Source: Marinobacterium alkalitolerans
GTDB taxonomy: Bacteria > Pseudomonadota > Gammaproteobacteria > Pseudomonadales > Balneatricaceae
Assembly: GCF_017776525.1 (NCBI RefSeq)
Contig: NZ_JACVEW010000001.1
Span: 1 to 64,000 of the forward strand
Reading direction: 5' to 3'
DNA length: 64,000 nucleotides
The translations under genes were made by a program, and so were the position numbers. The notes under the pieces were generated by a model. That model made no database searches, was not told the DNA's origin, and saw nothing but the letters and a program-made list of their open reading frames with translations. The first letter of the stretch is position 1, and the number at the start of each line of letters is the position of its first letter. Positions 51,595 through 59,193 of this stretch are shown here, piece after piece.

Positions 51595-53838
51595 TTACGG
51601 CGATGAGGAGTCCTCCCGGCTTGCCTCGCTGCCATAATGCTCCCGCGCGTACTTGAGTGCCTCTTCAAGCGGCAGTGGGCGGGCAAAGAGAAAGCCCTGG
51701 CCGGTGGTGCAGCCGCGGGATGTCAGGACCTGCTGCTGATACTCGGTTTCAATGCCCTCTGCCACCACTTCAAAGCCGAAGCGCTCGCTGAGTCGCAGAA
51801 TCATTTCGACCACATGCAAGGCATCCTCGGATTCACCCAAGCGGCTGACGAACGCGCGGTCAATTTTCAGCGTACTGGCAGGCAGGTCCGTGATATGCGA
51901 AAGGGAGGAATATCCGGTCCCGAAATCGTCAATGCTGATACCCACCCCGATCTGACGCAGTTTGTGCAGCTGCTGTGCCGTCTGTTCGTACTCTTCCATC
52001 ACCTGTGTCTCGGTGATCTCCATATCCAGCAGCTCGGGGGAGCCGGAAGCCTCGATACGGGTCAGCAGGTGTTCGAAATACTCCGGGCTGAGCAGGTCCA
52101 GCGTCGAGGTGTTGAAAGCCACGGGTACGGGGGTACTCTGCTCCTTCAGTCTTTGCACGAATGCCTGTGTCATCTCGAACACCTGGAAATCCAGTTCGTT
52201 GATCAGCCCTGCCGTTTCGGCCAACGGGATGAAGACGCCGGGTGAAATCGGTGTGCCGTCATGGTCGGTCCAGCGGGCCAGTGCTTCAAAACCTTTCAGA
52301 GTACCGCTCTGCAGGCAGACCTTGGGCTGAAAGGCCAGGGTAAAGGACTTCTGGTCCAGCGCCTGACGCAGCTTGTCCAGCAGGAGCTGGCGCTCGCGCA
52401 TCTGCTGTTCATGGCTGGGGTCATAGGTCACAAAACGCTTGCCGTCACGCAGCGCCCCTTCGACCGCCAGCTCACCCAGCCGAAGGACCTGCTCGGCAGG
52501 GCTGTCGATGCAGTCTTTCAGCTGGACCACGGAAGTGATGGATTGAATATGATGGGTGGCACCGTCAATACAGAAGGTGGATTGCAGCGCTTGTTGAATA
52601 TCGGGATGGATCTCGGCTGCAGGTGCCAGCAGGGCGCAGTCGTAGCGATCCAGCCGTGCTACCAGTGCAGGGCCTTCGCAAAGTGACTTCAGCCGTTCAA
52701 TCAGGGCGCGTAGCACATCATCGCAAAAGTCCTCACCGAAGATCAGCGCCGCGTCATTGAGTTCGTGCAGCCGTACCGTGATAAACAGGTGCTGCTCACT
52801 TTCGGGGGTGGTCATCTGCCTGAGTGCACGCTTGAGGTAGTTGCGATTGGGCACTTCCAGCAGGGTGTCCTGATAGGCCAGCCGGTTCAGGCGGTTATAG
52901 AGTGCGATGTTACGAAAACCGGTGCTGATGTTCTCGCAGAACACCTCCAGCAGGTTGATTTCTGCCTGCTCCAGCGCTCGATCCGTTTGCACCACTACAA
53001 GATAGCGATTGTCACCCTGCTCGGCTTCGACAAAGTTCAGGACGGTATAGCTCGGCATGTAAATATGCTGCCTGCTGCCCAGTGCCTCCTCAATTGTGCC
53101 GAGCATTTCCCGGTCTGCGATATGCTGCAGGGAGTGGTTTTGAAGGCCTGCGAATTTGCCACTGGCGGCCATGACATCAGATTCATCCAGCCCCGCATCC
53201 TGAGGCTGAAGTGCACAGACAATTCCGCCGGCCTGAACATCCAGCAATGAACCCAGGTGCGACAGCACGGACTGGGTGTATTGCTGCAGGTCGCGCTGCT
53301 GGCTGAGTGACTGGGAGGCATCGACGATGATCTGCAGGCCCTGCCGTGCGCGCTCGAGCTGGCGGGTGCGGTCCCAGGTGCGGATGTTGCCGTTCATCAC
53401 CGACAGCAGATGGTCGTGAGTCAGGTCCGACTTGCACCAGTAATCGTCGATATCGTAGTGCCGCATGATATCGGTGCGGGGGGCCATGCCGGGCTGGCCG
53501 GTCAGCAGTACGATGCGCACCAGCTGGTTGCCGATGAACTCCCGGATCGTGCTGACCAGCTTGAGGCCGGCATCATCCTCTTCCATGACCACATCCAGCA
53601 GGATCACGCTGATATCAGGGTGTTCCGGAATAATCCGTGCCGCTTCCAGTGCCGAGCGGGCGGTCATTAATTCGATGGGACGCTCATCCACCTGCAGGGA
53701 AGCACAGGCATGCTTGAGAGAGGCCTGGTAGTCCGGGTCATCCTCGACACTCAGAACCTTCCAGGGGGGCAGTGATGCGCTCGAGCGTGCCTTGGCAACG
53801 TCAGGCGACTTGAATTGAAACAGCTGACTCCTTGGCAT
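51595..53838 (-). CDS. REC-DUF3369-GGDEF(degenerate)-EAL response regulator
   Basis: The 747-residue regulator has a receiver (residues about 25-150, VLSVEDDPDYQA, ILLDVVMEEDD as phosphoacceptor region, LLTGQPG), a DUF3369 domain (about 170-330), a GGDEF-like domain whose signature has become RLDRYDCALL, and a C-terminal EAL domain (about 505-735). The EAL motifs GFEALARW, MEITETQVM, SIDDFGTGYSS, LKIDRAFV, AEGIET and QGFLFARPL are intact, so it is a likely phosphodiesterase. The kinase gene follows directly. A run of eight Gs abuts the start codon on the coding side as C8; no Shine-Dalgarno is visible before the ATG, though AAGGAG occurs just inside. Confidence 0.85.
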   Translation of the reverse strand: MPRSQLFQFKSPDVAKARSSASLPPWKVLSVEDDPDYQASLKHACASLQVDERPIELMTARSALEAARIIPEHPDISVILLDVVMEEDDAGLKLVSTIREFIGNQLVRIVLLTGQPGMAPRTDIMRHYDIDDYWCKSDLTHDHLLSVMNGNIRTWDRTRQLERARQGLQIIVDASQSLSQQRDLQQYTQSVLSHLGSLLDVQAGGIVCALQPQDAGLDESDVMAASGKFAGLQNHSLQHIADREMLGTIEEALGSRQHIYMPSYTVLNFVEAEQGDNRYLVVVQTDRALEQAEINLLEVFCENISTGFRNIALYNRLNRLAYQDTLLEVPNRNYLKRALRQMTTPESEQHLFITVRLHELNDAALIFGEDFCDDVLRALIERLKSLCEGPALVARLDRYDCALLAPAAEIHPDIQQALQSTFCIDGATHHIQSITSVVQLKDCIDSPAEQVLRLGELAVEGALRDGKRFVTYDPSHEQQMRERQLLLDKLRQALDQKSFTLAFQPKVCLQSGTLKGFEALARWTDHDGTPISPGVFIPLAETAGLINELDFQVFEMTQAFVQRLKEQSTPVPVAFNTSTLDLLSPEYFEHLLTRIEASGSPELLDMEITETQVMEEYEQTAQQLHKLRQIGVGISIDDFGTGYSSLSHITDLPASTLKIDRAFVSRLGESEDALHVVEMILRLSERFGFEVVAEGIETEYQQQVLTSRGCTTGQGFLFARPLPLEEALKYAREHYGSEASREDSSSP

Positions 53839-53846
53839 GGGGGGGG
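53839..53846 (-). repeat. homopolymeric tract of eight C abutting the start codon
   Basis: On the coding (minus) strand eight C residues stand immediately before the ATG of the REC-EAL gene, in place of the expected spacer. Tracts of this type slip easily in length. Here slippage would change the distance between upstream sequence and the start codon rather than the reading frame. Confidence 0.7.
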
Positions 53847-53940
53847 CACCATTCGCATTAAGGCTGTTAAGTCCGATATGGGAAAGTGTGGACCCGTCAG
53901 CGCGAAATGCAAGAAGTCAGCTGTTATTTTATTGCGACAC

Positions 53941-55320
53941 TTATCCGTACACTGCGGTTGGCAGCCAGGTCGCCAGCCCGGTTTGCCAGGCCAGCAGCGC
54001 CAGCATGGCCAGCTGGATCAGGATAAAGGGCACCACGCCTTTGTAGATCTGGCCTGTGGACACATGCTCGGGCGCGACCCCCCTGAGATAAAAGAGCGCG
54101 AACCCGAACGGCGGTGTCAGGAACGAGGTTTGCAGGTTCAGTGCCAGCATGACGCCCAGCCACACCGGATCCAGCCCCATGCTCAATAGAATCGGTGCCA
54201 CGATCGGGACCACCACGAAGGTGATCTCGATGAAATCGAGGAAGAAGCCGAGCAGGAAGACGATCAGCATGACGATGGCCATGGCGCCGAAAACGCCGCC
54301 GGGCAGGTCATGCAGGAAGTCGCGCACCAGATCGTCACCGCCATAGCCGCGGAACACCAGCGAGAAGATGGACGCGCCGACCAGGATGATAAACACCATG
54401 GAGCTGACCTGGGTGGTGGAGCGCATCACTTCATTCAGGGTTTTCAGGTTGAAGGCGCGGCGCATGACGGCCAGCCCCATGGCTCCCACTGCCCCCACGG
54501 AGGCGGCCTCGGTCGGGGTTGCGAACCCGCCCAGAATGGAGCCCAGTACCAGCCCGATCAGGACCACCGGTGGTACCAGTGCCTTCAGCGCCCGCAGCCA
54601 GAGGTTGGTGATCTGGTTCAGCTCTTCCTCCGGAATGGCCGGAACCGCACGCGGGCGGGTGATTGCGACAAACACCATGTAGCCGATATACGCGACTACC
54701 AGCAGCAGGCCCGGAATCAGTGCGCCCAGGAACAGGTCGCCCACGGTCACGGTTTCCGGTGAAAAGATGCCCTGGTCGATCTGTGACTGCTGATAGGCAG
54801 AGGAGATCACATCGCCCAGCAGGACCAGTACGATGGAGGGCGGGATAATCTGGCCCAGTGTGCCCGAGGCGCAGATGGTGCCGGTGGCAACGGCGGGGTC
54901 ATAGCCGCGCTTGAGCATGGTCGGCAGTGACAGCAGGCCCATGGTGACCACGGTGGCACCCACGATACCGGTGCTGGCCGCCAGCAGCATGCCCACCAGC
55001 GTCACCGAGATACCCAAGCCGCCGCGCAGGGTGCCAAACAGGGCTGCCATGGTATCGAGCAGTTCTTCGGCAATGCGGGATTTCTCCAGCATCACGCCCA
55101 TGAATACGAACAGGGGAACGGCGATCAGGACCTCATTGTTCATCACTCCGAACACGCGGTTGGGGACGGCTTCCAGAAAAACCGCATCAAAGTGCCCGGT
55201 CAGGGTGCCGATGGCGGCAAACAGCAGGCCGGTACCCGCCAGAGAGAAGGCGACGGAGTACCCCATAAGCAGCACGACAATGGCGCCTGCAAACAGCAGC
55301 AGTGGCAGTAGTTCGGTCAC
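53941..55320 (-). CDS. TRAP transporter large permease (DctM type)
   Basis: DctM is the ion-coupled permease of TRAP transporters. The 459-residue protein has about twelve predicted helices. Typical segments are LIAVPLFVFMGVMLEKSRIAEELLDTM in part, GGLGISVTLVGMLLAASTGIVGATVVTMGLLSLPTML in parts, CASGTLGQIIPPSIVLVLLGD and LGVMLALNLQTSFLTPPFGFALFYLRG. It starts at GTG 55320, overlapping the DctQ stop by 4 bp (GTGA). The solute is not identifiable because no binding-protein gene is adjacent. The kinase/EAL block follows. Confidence 0.92.
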   Translation of the reverse strand: MTELLPLLLFAGAIVVLLMGYSVAFSLAGTGLLFAAIGTLTGHFDAVFLEAVPNRVFGVMNNEVLIAVPLFVFMGVMLEKSRIAEELLDTMAALFGTLRGGLGISVTLVGMLLAASTGIVGATVVTMGLLSLPTMLKRGYDPAVATGTICASGTLGQIIPPSIVLVLLGDVISSAYQQSQIDQGIFSPETVTVGDLFLGALIPGLLLVVAYIGYMVFVAITRPRAVPAIPEEELNQITNLWLRALKALVPPVVLIGLVLGSILGGFATPTEAASVGAVGAMGLAVMRRAFNLKTLNEVMRSTTQVSSMVFIILVGASIFSLVFRGYGGDDLVRDFLHDLPGGVFGAMAIVMLIVFLLGFFLDFIEITFVVVPIVAPILLSMGLDPVWLGVMLALNLQTSFLTPPFGFALFYLRGVAPEHVSTGQIYKGVVPFILIQLAMLALLAWQTGLATWLPTAVYG

Positions 55321-55868
55321 AGGGCATGCTCCTCTTCAGCCGGTGGCAGGTGAGCCTTGCCGGTGAGCACCAGCAGGCTGCGCAGCAGTTCCGCGATGCC
55401 CTGCAGCACCATCATGGCCGGCATGGCCAACAGGGCTGACTTGAGCACATAGCGATAGGCGATGCCGCCCGCCTCCTGAGAGCCTTCTTTCAGTGACCAC
55501 GAGGTGGCCACATACTCCCAGGAGATCCAGAACAGGAAAATACAGACCGGCAGCAGCAGGAACAGGGTGCCGATCAGATTGATGATGGCTTTGCCTTTCT
55601 CGCCCAGGGGGCGGTAGATGATATCGACGCGTACATGACCGTCATGCTTGAGGGTGTAGGCAGCGCCGAGCAGGAATACGAAACTGTGCATGTACACCAC
55701 GGATTCCTGCAGGGCGATGTTGCCCTGTTCAAACACATAGCGCATGACCACAACGACAAACGTCGCGACAACCATGAACAGCGTCAGCCAACTGATCAGG
55801 CGACCGGTCCATTCACTGAACCCGTCCAGCAGCCGGATCAGGGCAGCAGCAGGGTGGGGGTGATTCAT
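55317..55868 (-). CDS. TRAP transporter small permease (DctQ type)
   Basis: DctQ is the small membrane subunit of TRAP transporters. The 183-residue protein has four predicted helices: LISWLTLFMVVATFVVVVMRYV, YMHSFVFLLGAAYTL, INLIGTLFLLLPVCIFLFWI and LLAMPAMMVLQGIAELL. VRYVF..GNIALQESVVYMHSF-like sequence is a family hallmark. The start MNHPHPAAA at 55868 is followed by a short cytoplasmic stretch. A periplasmic solute-binding gene (DctP) would be expected next to it but is absent. Confidence 0.9.
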   Translation of the reverse strand: MNHPHPAAALIRLLDGFSEWTGRLISWLTLFMVVATFVVVVMRYVFEQGNIALQESVVYMHSFVFLLGAAYTLKHDGHVRVDIIYRPLGEKGKAIINLIGTLFLLLPVCIFLFWISWEYVATSWSLKEGSQEAGGIAYRYVLKSALLAMPAMMVLQGIAELLRSLLVLTGKAHLPPAEEEHAL

Positions 55869-56005
55869 TGCTCTTGTTCTCGTTATTAGTGGGTAAACGG
55901 GCTCGAGTATATCAGGTAATTCCGTGGGGGGAGCAGCCCCCGCCCCTACTGCTCGGGCCTGCAAAGCCGTACAATAGTCCGACCGTCACCAAGTGGAGAA
56001 ACCCC

Positions 56006-56611
56006 ATGACCGAACTGCTCAATCTTGAGCCTGAGCTGGAGACTTTCGAGCCCTGGCAGCTGACCGCCTTTTCGGCTGCAATGACCGAACGCATGTTTCC
56101 CAACTTTGCGCTCTTCGCACGTTTGGTTGAGTTCGGCGATGCGGCCAAGCTGCGCCAGATTCTGGATGGTGTCTGGGACAGCCTGACCGGTCGTGCCGGG
56201 AAGATGAACTTCGAGGTCCAGCAGGAAGCCGTTGAGGCCAATATGCCGGACCTGGAAGAGTACGACATGTACGGTGCTCTGCCGGCGCTGGACGCGGTTG
56301 TCGCCCTGAATGCGACCCTGAGCTGCATTCTGGAGAAGGACGTCAGCGCGGCGGCCAGTATCGGGCAGCTGTCACGTGAATGTGTCGCCACCTTTCTGGA
56401 AGTGACCGAAGGGGATGACCAGCTGTCTGATGAAGAGCTGGTCAAGCTGATCAACACCCATGACCTGATGCTGGCTGAAGATGACTTCCGCGAAGAGGTG
56501 ATCGAGCGCGTGCGTGGTCAAAAACACCCCAATGCCGAATGGGTTGCCTCCCTGCGTGAACTGGCACGCAACGAGGGTGTCAGTAACATCGGCATCAGCG
56601 ACGACGACTGA
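56006..56611 (+). CDS. DUF416 family protein (YjaG-like)
   Basis: The 201-residue protein matches the YjaG/DUF416 family of cytosolic proteins of unknown function. The conserved part is FEPWQLTAFSAAMTERMFPNFALFARLVEFGD at the N terminus, followed by MPDLEEYDMYGALPALDAVVALNATLSC and SQLSRECVATFLE-type helices. It is acidic and all-helical. The next gene starts on the last base of its stop codon, so it leads a three-gene group with two predicted envelope proteins. The association with those is not described to my knowledge. Confidence 0.82.
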   Translation: MTELLNLEPELETFEPWQLTAFSAAMTERMFPNFALFARLVEFGDAAKLRQILDGVWDSLTGRAGKMNFEVQQEAVEANMPDLEEYDMYGALPALDAVVALNATLSCILEKDVSAAASIGQLSRECVATFLEVTEGDDQLSDEELVKLINTHDLMLAEDDFREEVIERVRGQKHPNAEWVASLRELARNEGVSNIGISDDD

Positions 56612-56877
56612 TGCTGCTGCGCTTGGGATTGATCTTGCTGGTGGTGCCGGCCCTGCTGCTGATGGGAGGCTACCTCTATGACCTGTCGCTGGCCGATGCC
56701 TGCCTGGATCAGGGCGGCAGCTGGGACTATACCGCGGCGCAGTGTGACAGTGCCGATGCGAACCATCCGTTCGTGCCCTTCATGGTGCGCCACCCGTTGT
56801 GGGTGAACGGCGGCATGCTGCTGTCGGTGCTGGGTCTTTTCTTGTGTATTGCCGGGTTGTATCGACGCCGCATGTAA
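56611..56877 (+). CDS. small membrane protein of unknown function
   Basis: This 88-residue protein has two predicted membrane helices (residues about 3-23, RLGLILLVVPALLLMGGYLY, and about 67-84, GGMLLSVLGLFLCIAGLY) with a short outside loop between them that holds two cysteines (ADACLDQGGSWDYTAAQC). The loop looks like a small secreted domain with a possible disulfide. I do not recognise a family. Its ATG overlaps the DUF416 stop by one base, and the next gene follows 14 bases later. Confidence 0.65.
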   Translation: MLLRLGLILLVVPALLLMGGYLYDLSLADACLDQGGSWDYTAAQCDSADANHPFVPFMVRHPLWVNGGMLLSVLGLFLCIAGLYRRRM

Positions 56878-56891
56878 AGGGAGCAGGTTGG

Positions 56892-57380
56892 ATGGTGAAA
56901 AAAATCATAGCGGCGCTGGTATTGATACCGGCTCTGATCGGGGTACTCCTGTGGCAGGTCCAGCCGGACTGGTGGCAGGCGGCGAAGGCTGCCTGGCTGG
57001 AGGAGTTCAACGCTGAGCGAGCCCAGCAGGCGGCGGCCTGGCGCAACGACGGTCTGGCGTTCGGGCGTGCCAACAGCCAGTCGGACTGCCTGGACAAGGC
57101 GCTGACGGAGTTTGACGGCTGTACCGGCTTTGAGTGCACCGTGAACCATGGCCGCTTCCTGAACGCCTGTCTGGAAACGGCGGCCGCCAGTGACGGGTTC
57201 TGTGAAGGGGTGCCCGAATTCCGCGAAGAACCCACGGAAGACGATAAGAGCTGGGCCAAGTATGCCTGCTGGGACCGCAACATTCGGGGTGAAGGTTGCC
57301 GCCTGTTGATGCGCCAGCAGGCGCTGTTTTGCTCGGGCGGCAATGTGCCGGGCGCCGCGGATTCAGGCAGCGCCCAATAG
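56892..57380 (+). CDS. signal-anchored eight-cysteine protein of unknown function
   Basis: The 162-residue protein has an N-terminal hydrophobic helix (residues about 4-20, KIIAALVLIPALIGVLLWQV), then a periplasmic part with eight cysteines: SDCLDK, DGCTGFECTV, NACLE, GFCEG, YACWDR, GEGCRLL and LFCSG. An even number of cysteines suggests four disulfides, or a metal or haem site, but no CXXCH motif is present. No family is recognised. It ends 2 bases before the stop of the convergent oxidoreductase. It may be anchored or cleaved. Confidence 0.65.
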   Translation: MVKKIIAALVLIPALIGVLLWQVQPDWWQAAKAAWLEEFNAERAQQAAAWRNDGLAFGRANSQSDCLDKALTEFDGCTGFECTVNHGRFLNACLETAAASDGFCEGVPEFREEPTEDDKSWAKYACWDRNIRGEGCRLLMRQQALFCSGGNVPGAADSGSAQ

Positions 57381-57381
57381 A

Positions 57382-58323
57382 TCAGCGGATGGTCAGGACC
57401 AGTTTGCCACGGGTATGGCCCTGAGCGCTGAGACGGTGTGCCTCGGCGGCCTGCTCCAGCGGCAGGCTGTCGGCCAGTGTCAGCATCACCTTGCCGCTGG
57501 AAGCCAGCATGGCCAGTTCGTGCAACTGGGCCGCATCCGGGCGGGCACGAATACCACAGACTTTCACGCCTTTGGCTTCACCGGCGGCGATCACCTCGGC
57601 AGCGGTAACCGACGGCAGCGTCACCATGCGGCCGTGCGGGTTCAGACAGTCCAGCGCCTTGATGGCGGCCTCGCCTCCCACGCCGTCGATGATCAGATCG
57701 GCATCGTGAATCAGGTTCTCCACATGCTGGCGGGTGTAATCAATGATGTCATCACATCCCAGGCTTTGCAGGAACGCCTTGTTGGTGCCTGAGGCGGTCC
57801 CGATCACGTAAGCCCCCTTGCACTTGGCCAACTGTGCGGCCAGATGGCCCACGCCGCCGGCCGCGGCCAGCACCAGTACGGATTGGCCGGACTTGAATTC
57901 GCCGGCTTCAAACAGGGCTTGCCAGGCGGTCAGGCCCGCAAGGCCAAGCCCGGCGGCCGAGACGGGGTCCAGCGCAGCGGGACGCAGGCAGATCTGGTCT
58001 GCCGGGGCCACCAGATATTCGGCATAACAGCCGGCCGCATGGGGGAAATTGGTGAAGCCCAACACTTCATCACCCGGGCGGAACTGGTCGACCCCCTCAC
58101 CCAGTGATTCCACGGTACCGGCGAACTCCCAGCCCGGGCAAAAGGGCATAGACTCAATAAAGCTGCTGGCGCCTCCGCCGGAGCAGGTTTTCCAGTCAAT
58201 CGGGTTTACCCCTGCCGCTCGATTGTGCACCAACACCTCGCCGGGGCCGGGAACTGGGCAGTCGATTTCCTCCAGGCGGAGCTGCTCAGGGCCGCCAAAG
58301 TCATGGATGCGAATGGCTTTCAT
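57382..58323 (-). CDS. MDR-family NADP-dependent oxidoreductase (quinone oxidoreductase-like)
   Basis: The 313-residue medium-chain reductase begins MKAIRIHDFGGPEQLRLEEI, typical of quinone oxidoreductase-like members that lack catalytic zinc. The nucleotide-binding motif is VLVLAAAGGVGHLAAQLAK, and AGVNPIDWKTCSGGG and PGWEFAGTVESLGEGVDQF follow the family pattern. Cytosolic reduction of a quinone or enone is the probable activity; the substrate is unknown. GGAGAG precedes the ATG. It is convergent with the eight-cysteine gene and divergent from cysZ. Confidence 0.85.
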   Translation of the reverse strand: MKAIRIHDFGGPEQLRLEEIDCPVPGPGEVLVHNRAAGVNPIDWKTCSGGGASSFIESMPFCPGWEFAGTVESLGEGVDQFRPGDEVLGFTNFPHAAGCYAEYLVAPADQICLRPAALDPVSAAGLGLAGLTAWQALFEAGEFKSGQSVLVLAAAGGVGHLAAQLAKCKGAYVIGTASGTNKAFLQSLGCDDIIDYTRQHVENLIHDADLIIDGVGGEAAIKALDCLNPHGRMVTLPSVTAAEVIAAGEAKGVKVCGIRARPDAAQLHELAMLASSGKVMLTLADSLPLEQAAEAHRLSAQGHTRGKLVLTIR

Positions 58324-58437
58324 GTTAATCTCTCCGGTTTATTGGCCCGCGGTCGGCATGGCCGTTTATGCGGGTAGCATAGTTCAAGAGTAAATGGATC
58401 CGGCCTGATCTGGCAATCTTTGCAGCGAGGAGGAGTG

Positions 58438-59193
58438 ATGAAAGGCAATCCCGTCCATGGGGCCAGTTATCTGTTGCGGGGCGCGGCCATGCTGCCTCAG
58501 CCCGGCTTGAGACGCTTCGTATTGGTGCCGTTGTTGGTGAACGTGCTGCTGTTTGTAGGAGCGATCTGGCTGCTGATCGAGCAGTTCAGTGTCTGGGTCG
58601 ATTACTGGCTGAGCTTTGTGCCGGACTGGCTCGACTTTCTGTACTGGCTGTTCTGGCCGCTGTTTGCGCTGGTCGTGATGGTGGGCGTGTATTACGGCTT
58701 TTCCATCGTGGCGAATTTGATCGCGGCGCCGTTCAACGGCTTTCTGTCGGAAAAGGTGGAGCGGCAACTGCGGGGCGATCCGATCACGGATGAAGGCTGG
58801 ATGGCCGTGCTGGCGATGATTCCGCGTGCCCTGCAGCGTGAGCTGCACAAGCTGGCGTATTACCTGCCGCGCTTTCTGGTGATACTGGTGCTGACATTCA
58901 TCCCCTTCATTACGCCGCTGGCCCCTCTGCTCTGGTTCCTGTTCGGGGCCTGGATGATGTCGATTCAGTACTGTGACTATCCGATGGACAACAACAGGGT
59001 CAGCTTCAGGCAGATGAAGGAGCTGCTCAAGGCGCGCCGGGTGACCTCGGTCGGGTTTGGCGCTCTGGTGCAGCTTGGCATGCTGATCCCGGTCGTCAAC
59101 CTCATCGTGATGCCGGCGGCCGTGATCGGCGCCACCCTCTACTGGGTGGAAGAATATGCGGGGGAGAGCCGCGAGCTTACTCCGCGCGTCTGA
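58438..59193 (+). CDS. cysZ: sulfate transporter CysZ
   Basis: CysZ is a sulfate permease of the inner membrane. The 251-residue protein has the family outline: N-terminal GASYLLRGAAMLPQPGLRRFVLVPLLVNVLLF in parts, the helical region LYWLFWPLFALVVMVGVYYGFSIVANLIAAPFNGFLSEKVE in parts, and the conserved AWMMSIQYCDYPMDNNRVSF segment in part. GGAGGAG precedes the ATG at 58438. Its end overlaps phoR by 17 bases on the opposite strand. No cys genes are nearby. Confidence 0.9.
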   Translation: MKGNPVHGASYLLRGAAMLPQPGLRRFVLVPLLVNVLLFVGAIWLLIEQFSVWVDYWLSFVPDWLDFLYWLFWPLFALVVMVGVYYGFSIVANLIAAPFNGFLSEKVERQLRGDPITDEGWMAVLAMIPRALQRELHKLAYYLPRFLVILVLTFIPFITPLAPLLWFLFGAWMMSIQYCDYPMDNNRVSFRQMKELLKARRVTSVGFGALVQLGMLIPVVNLIVMPAAVIGATLYWVEEYAGESRELTPRV

